Source: Bromus sterilis
Lineage: Eukaryota > Streptophyta > Magnoliopsida > Poales > Poaceae
NCBI GenBank assembly: GCA_950022295.1
Contig: OX465596.1
Coordinates: 217,279,501-217,343,500 of the forward strand
Reading direction: 5' to 3'
Length of the DNA: 64,000 nucleotides
Part shown: positions 24,281-34,116 of the stretch, in pieces
Position numbering within the stretch: position 1 is the first letter of the stretch
How the letters are laid out: every line of letters begins with the position of its first letter
Made by a program: the position numbers and the translations under genes
The notes under the pieces: model-generated
What the model saw: only the letters and a program-made list of their open reading frames with translations
Told to the model about the DNA's origin: nothing
The model's database searches: none

Positions 24281-24802
24281 CGGTTAGTTAGTTGTTGTGC
24301 GTTGTGGGTTGATATTAACTTGAGTTGGTAAAAATGTTGAGTAGTAAGTAGAAGTAGATGAATACAAACTTTGTGTACAACAAACCAAGCTTGATTCTTA
24401 TTCTTGTTTTGAAATTAGTTGTAGGATTGCTTTATCACTTGTGTTACTTACCGTACAAATCAGATGTACTGACCCGTGTTCGGGCTGTAACCTTAGTGTT
24501 GCAGGTTTCTCAGAAGATTAGTGCGTTATGATAGGGTTACGAGTCTACACTCAGCATGTCGCTTGTGGATGGTTGATGGGACTCCTTGTTACTAGTTTTG
24601 CTTCCATTATCGTTATATTGAGTAAGCTAGCCTTGAGCTATGCAAGTTGTTATTTGTTTTGAATTCTGGATCATACGATGTAATAATGATGCACTTGTAC
24701 TTTGATATACAACTGTTATACTGTGTGTGCTAGCGAGCTCGATCATGGGACTAGCACTTGACCACAGAGACTCCGATTCTACGTGAATTGGGTCGCTACA
24801 GA

Positions 24803-24815
24803 TGGTATCAGAGCC
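24803..24815 (+). other. ChrC primer-binding site
   Basis: TGGTATCAGAGCC starts two bases after the LTR end and is complementary to the 3' end of plant initiator tRNA-Met. Confidence 0.93.
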
Positions 24816-25185
24816 GTGTGTTGACTGTAGGACGTGATCCTAGAAAATGGATTAGAAAAGCCATAGGAGTGAAAACTCTACTTTGCAACCTTTGCCTACT
24901 TATTAGTCTTTACTCTTTTATTCATATCTCCATTCATTGTTGACTATCTTCTCTTTTAAATTGTAGATGACCATTGTATTCATATTAGTGTTACATGAGA
25001 AAGATTAGTTGGCAGACCACCATTTTTTAAAGATAATTCATCGTTATGCGTCTAGTTGATTTTAGGATTGTTTGTGCTTGTGTGGCTTGTGTGTTTGCTG
25101 GAGCTTGATTGTTATTATGTGCTTATGGGTAGTGATTCCCCTTAGCCCTGTTTCTATCTAAACCTTACCTCTGCTCACCCACCAG

Positions 25186-26331
25186 ATGCCGCCGAGACGT
25201 GATCCTACGGGAAATGGGAACAACAACCATGAAGTGCCAGCCTACATGCAACAGTTACTTCAAGGACAAGCTCAGTTGATCCAGTTGCTCACTCAGAACA
25301 TGGGCAACAACAACAACAATGCACCACCAACACCACTTGTGGACACACTTGCGAGGTTCCTGAGGCTGAATCCTCGGAGGTTCTCTAGCACTCCTGAACC
25401 CATAGTGGCGGATGACTGGCTTCGTTCAGTGAGCCGGAACATGGAGACAGTTGGTTGTACTGAAGCAGAGAGAGTGAGGTTTGCCTCACATTTGCTGGAG
25501 GGTCCTGCCGCTGCATGGTGGGACAACTACTTGGTGACTTATCCCTTAGACACCATCACTTGGGCGCAGTTTTAGGCTGCGTTTCGTGCCGCACATGTCT
25601 CTGCAGGCGCCATGGCTTTGAAGAAGAAGGAGTTCCGTAGTTTGCGCCAGGGAGGTCACACAGTAGCAGAGTATGTGGATGAATTCAACAAGCTCGCCCG
25701 TTATGCTCCAAATGATGTCAACACGGATGCAGCCAGGTAGGAGAAGTTCTTGGAGGGTCTCAACGATGAGTTGGGAGTTCAGTTAACTGTGGCCACCTTT
25801 GAAAATTGTCAGGAGCTCATTGATCGGGCTATTGTGCTTGAGGGAAAGCACCACGCTATAGAAAATCGAAAAAGGAAGTACAACAACAACAATGACAAGT
25901 ATAACTCAGGAGTTCAGCAAAAGCCTCGTACTACATCAACATACCCTGATGTGCATAATGAACAAGGAAGGCACAATGGCCATGGATATAACTCAAATGG
26001 AGGGGACGCCAATCAACCACACAATCCTTCGACGCACAAGAGGGATATGAGCAAAGTAGTCTGTTTCAATTGTAAGAGGCCTGGACATTACGCAAGAGAC
26101 TGCACTGAACCAGCTAGTGGGAATGGGTTTTCGGGAGAAAAGAAACCTGATCTTTTTGAAAGAGAGCATGTGAATCATGTCAATGTGAGAAAATCTAGAC
26201 GAAAGAGGTGTGATCATGTGGAGAGAGGATATGTGAATTGCGTCGATGTGGGAAGTTTCAATAAAGCATCGGACTTGGAATCTGGTAAGATTCTAATCGA
26301 GTCCCAGTATTTTGGTCATTTCTTACAGTAA
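25186..26331 (+). pseudogene. ChrC gag (two in-frame stops)
   Basis: The frame opens at 25186 (MPPRRDPTGNGNNN) and shows the chromovirus gag core: DDWLRSVSRNMETV, LLEGPAAAWWDNY, then KKKEFRSLRQGGHTVAEYVDEFNKLARYAP. A CCHC zinc knuckle, CFNCKRPGHYARDC, is at about 26060-26101. Stops at 25573 and 25738 break the otherwise continuous frame; both are TAG. After the knuckle the sequence is basic and degenerates, with no protease motif before the polypurine tract. The core is clearly related to ChrD gag (DDWLRSIERKLQ, HLEGAASSWWENF), though diverged. Confidence 0.88.
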
Positions 26332-26400
26332 TGGTACATCACATTGCTCCTATCAGTTAACCATTGCTAGCCAACTCGAATCTCGAGGATGAGATTCAGT

Positions 26401-26416
26401 TTAAGGGGGGTAGATT
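26401..26416 (+). other. ChrC polypurine tract
   Basis: TTAAGGGGGGTAGATT lies directly before the 3' LTR start TGTAACATCC at 26417. Confidence 0.8.
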
Positions 26417-29135
26417 TGTAACATCCCAATTTTCTAAATTCGGATGTTAATAGATCATCATATGCATCTCCTGCAGCTTCCGCATTTTTCTGGAGTTTTA
26501 AAAATATTTTTAAAACATTTTTCAACACATGGCAGTTCGCTTGAGAGGATATAAAAGGACTTATCCCCATTTTTAATTTGTTAGAAAATAGTTTAAAATA
26601 TTTATGGGAGACTTTTTAATTTTACATTGGAGTTATAAATATTTTCTAAAATTATTTTTGGAATTTATTTATGCTCTGGAAAAAGTTTTTAAATCATTTG
26701 TTTGGAGTTTTCGGTATTTCTTAAAATGCCAGAAAAGTATTTAAAAATATTTAAAAATAAGTTTCAAAGTTTTTATTTTATTTTATTATTTTGGTCAAGA
26801 CAAAAATTCAATTTTATTACTTTAAAAATATGGGCGAAGACGGAATTTTAAAATAAATTTCCGTGATTTTTCTAATATTGTTTTGGGCCTATTGGGCTTA
26901 GTCTATTTTTTTCCAGCAGACCGAATTTGTTTTTATTTCGGATTTACAAAAAAAAGGGATTAGGGGCTGGCTATAAATAGCCCCGATTAGGGCTAAGTTT
27001 ATTTTCGCCAGCGTCTAGGGTTAGCTCTAATCTAATCCGCGGGACCCGCCGTCGCCGGAGTTTCGCCGGAATCTCGCCGGAGTATCGCCGGAGTACGTTT
27101 TTTTGCGTTTTCGAGGTTATCTTCGCGAAGCCATCGCCGTGCGCTGCCGTCCCCGCGCCTCGCCGGAGCCACCCCGCGCCCTAGCCGCCGCGCCGCCGCC
27201 CCTGGCCGCAGCCGCCGCCACGGCCGGCCGGCCGAAGCCCGAGCCGCGTGCCGCCATGGTCGTGCGCCCGTGCGCCCGCGCCCGCGAGCCAGGCCGCCGC
27301 CCCCTGGCCGCGCTGGCCTCCGCCGCCGCGCGCCCCGGGCTAGAGCGCCCCTGCGCGCCCGCTGGCCGGAGCCCGAGCTCCAAGCCGCAGCGCCATGGCC
27401 TCCTCTGTTGTCCAGCCGCGGGAGGAAGAAGACGGCTGGAGAAAAAAAAGTTTAGAAAAAAACGATTCGGAAAAAAAATATTTTTTTCCAGATCTGGATC
27501 CAAAACCTCCCAGGGACCCGATCGCTTTTTTTGTAAATTTTTTATTTATTTATCAGTCCTTTTTGCAGTAAAACCCCCGGTACCACCGTTTTTCACCCGA
27601 AACCGTTTTCGCGAGTACTTTTTAACCGTAACTCGGAATCGAGTGATTCCAGTTGCGTTGCGACCGTGTAGAAATTTCCTAGCCAGTAGACCTAGTGTTA
27701 CAGAAGTTTGAAGTATTTAAATTTGGATCCCAAGCTGATCCAAATTTGAACTTCCGGCAGCCGTAACTTTTTACCGGTGCGCCCGTTTGCGCCGTTTCTT
27801 TTTGCGTTGGTTTTTATTTGACAAGTACTTTAAGTTTAGCTATTGTTTAGTTGATTTTCTTGCTGTTCATTGGGTTCTTTTGTTGTTGCATTGTTTATGT
27901 GTTATGGTGTGTTGAATGCTTCATTGTTTGACTGTGTAGATTGTCTGGAGTGCGGAAAGGATCAGAAATAAGTGTTAGATTACTTCAACACCGTTCAAGG
28001 CAAGTTTCACTTTTGGTTAAGCTTCACTTTTGATTATGCATATACTATGTTTCCATGCATGTGAAGGTCGTTATGTTTATACTGAAACCTGGTAGGATAG
28101 CCACATGTTTTGGTTGATCAATGTATCCAACGTTGTTATGTTTTAGTATTTCTTGTGCTATGTGATTTATGCTTACTGTTGCAATGATAACCATGGGAGG
28201 AATTGTTGTGTTATTCAAGTGTTGTGAAAACATTATTGTCAGTAAATTAGTAACTTGCGATTGAGGTACTGTAGAGTGGTGTTATCCTGAGGACTCTGTA
28301 GTATTTCACTTACGTTTTGTTTATGTGGCATTGCACCCTGAGGGCTCTGCAATGTTCACTATGGGTCTAGGTAGTGGCACTGTATCCTGAGGGCTCTACA
28401 GTGTTCATGATAGGGTGATGTTGCATCCTGAGGGCTCTGTAACGGTCACGAACGTGTTTGTAGTGGCATCGTATCCTGAGGGCTCTATGATGTTCACGAA
28501 TAGGAGGTACGTGTGCAATTGTATCCTGAGGGCTCTACAATACTCACGGAAGCATGATCCTGAGGGCTCTCATGGCTTCCATTAGAAATCCTATGATCCC
28601 GAGGGCTCTCATAGGCGGTTAGTTAGCTGTTGTGCGTTGTGGGTCGATATTAACTTGAGTTGATAAAAATGTTGAGTAGTAAGTAGAAGTAGATGAATAC
28701 AAACTTTGTGTACAACAAACCAAGCTTGATTCTTATTCTTGTTTTGAAATTAGTTGTAGGATTGCTTTATCACTTGTGTTATTTACCGTACAAATCAGAT
28801 GTACTGACCCGTGTTCGGGCTGTAACCTTCGTGTTGCAGGTTTCTCAGAAGATTAGTGCGTTATGATAGGGTTACGAGTCTACACTCAGCATGTCGCTTG
28901 TGGATGGTTGATGGGACTCCTTGTTACTAGTTTTGCTTCCGTTATCCTTATATTGAGTAAGCTAGCCTTGAGCTATGCATGTTGTTATTTGTTTTGAATT
29001 CTGGATCATACGATGTAATAATGATGCACTTGTACTTTGATATACAACTGTTATACTGTGTGTGCTAGCGAGCTCGATCCAGGGACTAGCACTTGACCAC
29101 AGAGACTCCGATTCTATGTGAATTGGGTCGCTACA
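26417..29135 (+). repeat. ChrC 3' LTR
   Basis: 2719 bp, from TGTAACATCCC to GGGTCGCTACA. It is highly similar to the 5' LTR apart from two small length differences and scattered substitutions. It repeats the TATA box (26972-26979), the GC-rich leader and the hairpin array. A four-base joint (GTTA, 29136-29139) links it to Cassandra. Confidence 0.92.
28329..28615 (+). repeat. Same seven-hairpin array in ChrC 3' LTR
   Basis: All seven loop and stem sequences of the 5' array (23994-24280) are kept here without a base change that breaks pairing, although neighbouring LTR sequence has diverged. Confidence 0.9.
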
Positions 29136-29139
29136 GTTA

Positions 29140-29404
29140 TGTGACATCCTGTCTTAGTAGGAATGAAAGACTACTCATATCAACAAGGTGCACCTTCTTT
29201 TCCGGGAGCCCAGATCCAAAGAACTCCAAAGTTAAGCGTGCTTTGCTTGGAGCGATTTGAGGATGGGTGACCGACCGGGAAGTGTTCCCAGGTGCGCACG
29301 AGTGAGGACAAAGTGCACAGGAAAGACTAGTGTTGGTCTGTGGGGACAGTCTAGATCCCGCCAGGCGTACGCCGGGAACCAGTGGGTGTGGCCGGGGCGA
29401 TACA
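29140..29404 (+). repeat. Cassandra 5' LTR
   Basis: 265 bp, TGTGACATCCTG to GGGCGATACA. It differs from the second LTR by about ten substitutions, indicating an insertion that is not very recent. Confidence 0.92.
29178..29300 (+). other. 5S rRNA-like segment in Cassandra 5' LTR
   Basis: Blocks match plant 5S rRNA in order: GATCCAAAGAACTCC, AAGTTAAGCGTGCTT (box A region) and GGATGGGTGACC with GGGAAGTG (box C region). The ends of the 120-nt gene are not conserved. Published work on Cassandra reports that such segments can be transcribed by RNA polymerase III. Here box A carries G to T after GTGCTT compared with the second LTR. It is not a 5S rRNA gene. Confidence 0.88.
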
Positions 29405-29406
29405 AA

Positions 29407-29419
29407 TGGTATCAGAGCC
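29407..29419 (+). other. Cassandra primer-binding site
   Basis: TGGTATCAGAGCC, two bases after the LTR, is the same initiator tRNA-Met site used by ChrC, ChrD and Cop2. Confidence 0.92.
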
Positions 29420-29545
29420 GACCCTTTGCGGTCATACGGGCGTGTGTGGGTCAGTGCGCGAACATGTGGGACATGTGTCGGCACTGGACGCACAGACGTG
29501 TGCCAAGAGGGAACGTTCCTGTGGGCCGATGAGGACATCGGTTCC

Positions 29546-29561
29546 TTTGAGTGGGGGCGTA
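29546..29561 (+). other. Cassandra polypurine tract
   Basis: TTTGAGTGGGGGCGTA lies just before the second LTR. Its first 14 bases are identical to the tract of ChrD (minus strand, 40636-40649). Confidence 0.8.
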
Positions 29562-29826
29562 TGTGACATCCTGGCTTAGTAGGAATGAAAGAGTACTCAT
29601 ATCAACAAGGTGCACCTTCTTTTCCGGGAGCCCAGATCCAAATAACTCCAAAGTTAAGCGTGCTTGGCTTGGAGCGATTTGAGGATGGGTGACCGACCAG
29701 GAAGTGTTCCCGGGTGCGCACGAGTGAGGACAAAGTGCGCAGGAAAGACTAGTGTTGGTCTGTGGGGACAGTCTAGATCCCGCCAGGCGTACGCCGGGAA
29801 CCGGTGGGTGTGGCCGGGGCGTTACA
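29562..29826 (+). repeat. Cassandra 3' LTR with 5S rRNA-like segment
   Basis: 265 bp, TGTGACATCCTGG to GGGCGTTACA. The 5S-like part is at about 29600-29722, with an intact AAGTTAAGCGTGCTTGG. It is followed at once by GAGTG, the partner of the GAGTG that precedes ChrC. Confidence 0.92.
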
Positions 29827-30618
29827 GAGTGCCCAGCTCGTAAAAGATAAATACAAACACACAAGTTCCTTCGCCCTTTTACGAGTGATAAACAAAGGAA
29901 TCCAAGGAGATGTGATCGTCCCCACATGGGAGCCGTTCCTCGAAACTTGTCCAAATCATGAAGTGAGTGACTTATCTATCAGCATTCCTTGACGGATCAT
30001 GCACCTCCCAAAAGTTTGTTTTTATTATGTTTTATCTAGAGATGACACATAAGTTTTCCCTTCTTACTCTTTTGCACGGGGTTTATCTTTATTTTGTACT
30101 GAGTCAGTCCTTCCTACTTCCTTCCTTTCTTGAGAGAGAACAGACACTTGATGTTAATAAAGATGCTTGCATATAAAGTTGCATTGGAATCTAACATGTT
30201 ACATCTTTGTTGACATTATCTTTTGATAAGTGAGTTGTTTACAAAAGTTTATGCTTAGTAAACATCTTCCTTTGTGTTGATATGTGCACTTATTGACTAA
30301 TAGCATGTTCTTTCAAAAGCTTCAACTGTTCCATTATAAGTGAAAGAACAAAAGTAAAAGTTATTAGTTTTTCCTTGACCAAGGCTATGTTTGTCATGAG
30401 TTGATGAGTTTTCCAGGTCCTACTTTGTTATAATTGTTACTACTTTCTCATAAGGACCTTATGAGTTGAGGTTGTTGTTGATGATGTTTAAGTTTGGTGA
30501 GGAATCTTGATGCTTCTTGTTCTTATTCTTTTATCGACACGTCACTCTCTAAACTTGTGGACAGGTTTACTGAGTTCAGCAATCGATTGGGACAAGCGAG
30601 GTCTAAGCTTGGGGGAGT
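29827..30618 (+). other. AthB 3' non-coding region, right part, with polypurine tract
   Basis: AthB continues after the second GAGTG (29827-29831). No gene is recognised; the sequence is AT-rich. It ends in AAGCTTGGGGGAG (about 30605-30617), the polypurine tract directly before the 3' LTR at 30619. Confidence 0.7.
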
Positions 30619-32205
30619 TGATACGTCCAAAAAGCATCACTGTTTTATATTGTGGTTTCAACCTATTCATTGATATATTCCACTTTAAAGTATTGTTCTT
30701 ATGTTGTTTTGGCTTATTTTACAGAGTTTACAATTTTCCGGTGCCAAAGCAGCAGAACCAGAATTCAGCGGTAAAAAGTGGATACCAAGTTGCTGAATCA
30801 GATCAAGTCCAAATGCGATGAAAATTTACGGGGAGAAGTTTTATGAAGATTGAGTGGGGATCACCGAAGGAGGAGGTGAGGGGACCCACCAGGCAGCCAG
30901 AAGGGTGCCTGGCGCGGCCCCCCTCCTGGCCGCCCCAGGAACCCTCCTGGATGCCTGGTAGCCCCCCTCGGTGCCCCCTTTCGCCTATATAAACCCCCTA
31001 GGCTGGAAACCCCAAAAGAAGAGTCGTTTCCGTGTTTTGCCGCAGCCACGGGGCGGAAACCTACAGAGGAGAAAAGCCATCTCCGGCGGGCAGATTCCGC
31101 CGGGGAGATCACCTCCCGTAAGGGGAGATCGTCGCCATCATCATCATCATCATCATCGTCACGGGCATCATCGAGATCATCACCAACATCATCCCCAACA
31201 TCAGCACCATCTCCATCTCCGTCCCATCTCATCTCACAATTGCAACTTGTGTTGTAATCCGTACTATCTATCCTCTCTACTCTGTTGGTGTTGATTACTA
31301 CTTTGTGGTGAATGCTATTAAGTTTTGTTGGATAAATATCATTGTGTCCAGATTGTTTATCACCCATCTATCACCTCTGATCATGATCTCTTTTATGTCT
31401 TGTGAGTAGTTACTTTAGTTCTTGAGAACATGGGAGAAGTCTAGTTGTTAGTAGTCATATGATGTTGAAGTATTATGTGTTGTTTGATACTTAAGTTGTG
31501 TTTTTATTGCTCTAGTGGTGTTATGTGAGTCGAACACATAACACTTCACCTTTCATGGGCCTAGAGGAATACATTGTGCACAAAGGATGCTTATGGTGGG
31601 TTGCCGGAGTGACAGAAACCTGAACCCTAGTAGGCAGACTTTCGCACAAAGGAGTTATGGATTCTTGATCGTAATGCTGTGATTAGGCTTATGCCTTAAT
31701 TACTACCTTGTATTTGCGGATGCTTGAAAGGTGTGTAATCATAAGAGTACACTTATCTTAGTCTAGAAGGTGTACTAGCATTGATCCACCCACCGAAACT
31801 TATCTACACGATACATATTACTTGGCGGAGTATGGTGAAAGTGACTTGACTATCTCTCCCGTGTTTTCTCGAGAACGCTTTAGCTTTTATAAGTTCAGTT
31901 CCTAGGCTTATCCTTGTTAAAGGATTGGGCCACTTGCTACTCCTCCGTTACCCTGTTTACTTTGCCTGTATTTTACTTTTCTGTTGCTTAAACCAAAAAC
32001 CCCTAAATATTTACCTTTGAGTGTTTGCATCCCTTTCCTTATCCAGTGTCACTTATCAACACCTTCTTCTCCTCGTGGGATTGATACTCTTATTTATCGA
32101 AAAGCTACAATTGATCCCCTAGACTTGTGGGTTATCAAGAATCGTTTATTGGCGCGGTTAACAGGGAAGGCAACCCAACTAAACCTATTAACTTCTCCGC
32201 CATCA
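30619..32205 (+). repeat. AthB 3' LTR
   Basis: 1587 bp, starting TGATACGTCCAAAAAGCATC and ending TCCGCCATCA, followed by the ACCAC duplication. It has an intact TATATAAA box (30986-30993). It differs from the 5' LTR by scattered substitutions and a longer CAT trinucleotide run (about 31134-31160). Confidence 0.93.
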
Positions 32206-32210
32206 ACCAC

Positions 32211-32731
32211 CAGCCGGGGAGTCGGCGGAAGATGAAGCCACGGGAGAAGAAACCGAAGTACTCCTCGACTCGTCAAAGCTACCACTGCTTGACTCCTCCC
32301 AGTACGGATCCAGACGATTGCCACCGGCATCAAAAGCGTGAACGATGAGAGTATCTTCACCGTCAAATGGACAACAAAGGTTGTCCCCAGTGCATAAATT
32401 CAACCGGCGAGAAAACGACCTCCAACCAAGACCCAAGAAAACCAAGAAAGAGCTATCAATCTCGAGCTCTATCAGGCAAGAGAACGAGAACACCCTTGAA
32501 GTTGGATCCAAAGAACACCCGGAGTGAGCTCAGAAACAATGGAAGCAAAGGAAGAAGGAAGAGGGTTCGAGTAGCAGTCCAACTGAGAACGCTCAGCAAG
32601 AAGTCTTAACGCCAGATACCCTCCTCCTCAAAGGAAGAAGGGGGTGCCGCGGCTGCCCCACCACGACGACGACGGGAAGAGTGAGGCGTACGGTTGCCAT
32701 GACCAGGCCAGCCACGACCTCGGCGAGCCAT
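32211..32731 (-). pseudogene. TatA antisense ORF with B3-like segment (5' part)
   Basis: A minus-strand ATG at 32731 opens 42 codons starting MARRGRGW and rich in Arg, Ala and Pro, ending in a stop. Two further frames, probably joined by frameshifts, then carry LPSSFASIVSELTPG and, near 32450-32330, LVFLGLGWRSFSRR and LCTGDN followed by DTLIVHAFD. The order hydrophobic strand, GW-aromatic, LxxGD and a closing VxxFD-G strand is the layout of the plant B3 DNA-binding fold. The end is a Ser/Glu-rich tail cut by AthB at 32206. Tat elements are known to carry extra, often antisense, ORFs downstream of pol. The B3 resemblance is my inference; no product is likely from this broken copy. Confidence 0.55.
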
Positions 32732-32837
32732 ACCGCAAGAAGGACCAGCCAAGGAATACTACGCTTTGGCGTTTCGCAGAAACGGAAAAGAAAAGAAAGG
32801 GGAGCGAGAAGCAAGTGCCGAGAAAACACAATCAATA

Positions 32838-32851
32838 GGTATTTATAGCCC
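32838..32851 (-). promoter_or_regulatory. Minus-strand TATA box upstream of the antisense ORF
   Basis: The minus strand reads GGGCTATAAATACC here, about 110-120 bp before the candidate start codon at 32731. The placement would allow a start about 30 bp downstream and an untranslated leader of about 80 bp. This suggests the antisense ORF had its own promoter and was not read from the LTR. Confidence 0.45.
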
Positions 32852-32859
32852 AGGCCAAG

Positions 32860-34116
32860 GGAAAGCAAGGAAATTGCATGGAAATCCAAGCGGCTCCATC
32901 ATTGACCCAAGACTGGAACGCGAGATGATACGGAGCCCAAGACAGGATGCCTCTTCGCATTTTAAAATTATTTAAAGGAGCCATCAAATCCGCGCGCATT
33001 TCCCATGCACACATCGTAAACTCAAAGGACCGCAGCGACCAAGGGCGTCATTATGACAGAGCAGAAGATGTGACGGTTCACAAAGCCCGCCCTCGTCATC
33101 AAGCAGGTCATCAGGAGCATCATCACAAAACCTGACACTGCGGTAGTTCAGACAAGAGCGATTCAAGACAAGTCATTGCAAAAGTAGAACAGTGGAAAGA
33201 TTCCCTATCTCTCTTCTCCAAAATTTTGACCGCATTTCAAAATTTTACTCCCATCGGGAGCGCCATGCCATTGACAAAAGCAAGAGAAAAGCTCAAAGCC
33301 TCAAGGATGTGAGTGGCTACTCCCCTCCTTCGAAGAACAAATACACCTATAGAGTTCGGGTGCTCCCTCACCCAGAAGATGATGAAGTGCTCGAGTGATC
33401 ACTCGAACTAAGAAGGCAAGACAAGGTCAAAACATCCAAGAGAAAAATCCGCCCAAGCACCTGAGTGCCGCATGGGTGCATACGTGATCAGCCCACTCGA
33501 CGACCATCCGAGTGGGTGCAACTTTTATCGACTCTTCGCCTGAGTTCATAAAATACTCCACGAGTGACTACTATTCGTCCACTTGATTTGTTTTCCAGGT
33601 GGGTGCACATCTAATTAGGCTCTGCGCCTCTATAAAAAATGATGCCTGGGCAGCGACACACTGCACCCCTGATGTCGCGCAAGCTTAGCGGTAAGACCCC
33701 ATTGCGCAATCGGCCGGGGCGGGACTTGCCACAGCTGCGATTTCACTCCCGATGTTTTCCATGCGCAATGCATGAGGAAGTTGAGCCAATAACAGACGTG
33801 GTAAGGATATTTTCTGAGATCGGCGGCATTGATCCTATAAAACCTCTAGCGGCATGGACTTGCTAGGCATTGGTTGTTTCCCAAGTTCGTGTCGAGGGAC
33901 GCGGCTTGATTAGTGCTATTGAGTTGTTTTCCACCAATTCACCAAGGCTTGACCAGTCAACTACCTTGGGCCTCTCTAGCTTATAATCCCTCGAATAAAT
34001 TATATCTTGTGGCTAACAGCCGGCGAATCGCAGAAGCACTGCACGCATGAAGACAGACGATTATGGATTCGAGTCCCTGCGCGACTCTTCGAGTCCCCCA
34101 GGTACTCGGCGGCTAC
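32860..34116. other. TatA 3' non-coding region before the 3' LTR
   Basis: No gene is recognised. It holds one CTCCCATCGGGAG hairpin (about 33247) shared with the repeats at 13460-13640, and ends in a degenerate ACTCGGCGGCTAC, the position of the polypurine tract. The stretch from about 33640 to 33980 differs in composition and might be an older small insertion, but I see no terminal repeats or target-site duplication around it. Confidence 0.5.

Larger units (their letters stand above)
22114..24800 (+). repeat. ChrC 5' LTR
   Basis: Starts TGTAACATCCCAATTTTC and ends GGGTCGCTACA. A TATA box (TATAAATAG) is at 22650-22658. It is followed by a very GC-rich, CpG-rich stretch (22700-23090), a T/A-rich part, and an array of hairpins at 23994-24280. 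Relative to the 3' LTR it lacks about 25 bp in the AT-rich U3 (near 22460) and about 20 bp in the GC-rich part. Open frames in the GC-rich stretch are compositional and differ between the two LTRs. Confidence 0.92.
22114..29135 (+). mobile_element. ChrC: non-autonomous chromovirus-type element (gag only)
   Basis: LTRs of 2687 and 2719 bp enclose only 1616 bp of internal sequence: an initiator-Met primer site, a gag remnant and a polypurine tract. Protease, RT and integrase are absent. The sequence just before the 3' LTR (TCTCGAGGATGAGATTC then a purine tract) matches the corresponding place in ChrD (TCTCGGGACGAGATTC), so ChrC looks like a chromovirus that lost pol by internal deletion. GAGTG precedes it (22109-22113), but the matching copy lies only after the attached Cassandra element (29827-29831). 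Confidence 0.9.
29140..29826 (+). mobile_element. Cassandra-type TRIM retrotransposon
   Basis: Two 265-bp LTRs (29140-29404 and 29562-29826) start TGTGACATCC and end in TACA. They flank 157 bp holding only a primer site and a purine tract. Each LTR contains a segment very like plant 5S rRNA. Those are the defining marks of Cassandra: miniature size, initiator-Met primer site and 5S-derived LTR. There is no coding capacity. No target-site duplication flanks the element alone. Confidence 0.93.
14097..32205 (+). mobile_element. AthB: Athila-lineage gypsy element
   Basis: Full-length element flanked by ACCAC at 14092-14096 and 32206-32210. It has LTRs of 1580 and 1587 bp, a primer site, gag, a pol frame, an extra ORF in the env position and a polypurine tract. 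It is interrupted by ChrC plus Cassandra at 22114-29826; without them and one GAGTG copy it is about 10.4 kb. The RT box FMDDFSVYG and the DLGSS protease motif place it in Athila. In-frame stops make this copy defective. Confidence 0.93.

Noticed and set aside
24803..24815. tRNA gene fragment
   Set aside because: TGGTATCAGAGCC is the complement of a tRNA 3' end placed two bases after an LTR, i.e. a primer site. No cloverleaf can be drawn around it.
29178..29300. Genuine 5S rRNA gene
   Set aside because: Only internal blocks match. The gene ends are altered and the segment sits twice within matched LTRs of a TRIM, as in Cassandra.
33640..33980. Possible small inserted element in the TatA 3' region
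   Set aside because: Composition differs, but I could find no terminal inverted repeats, LTRs or target-site duplication.
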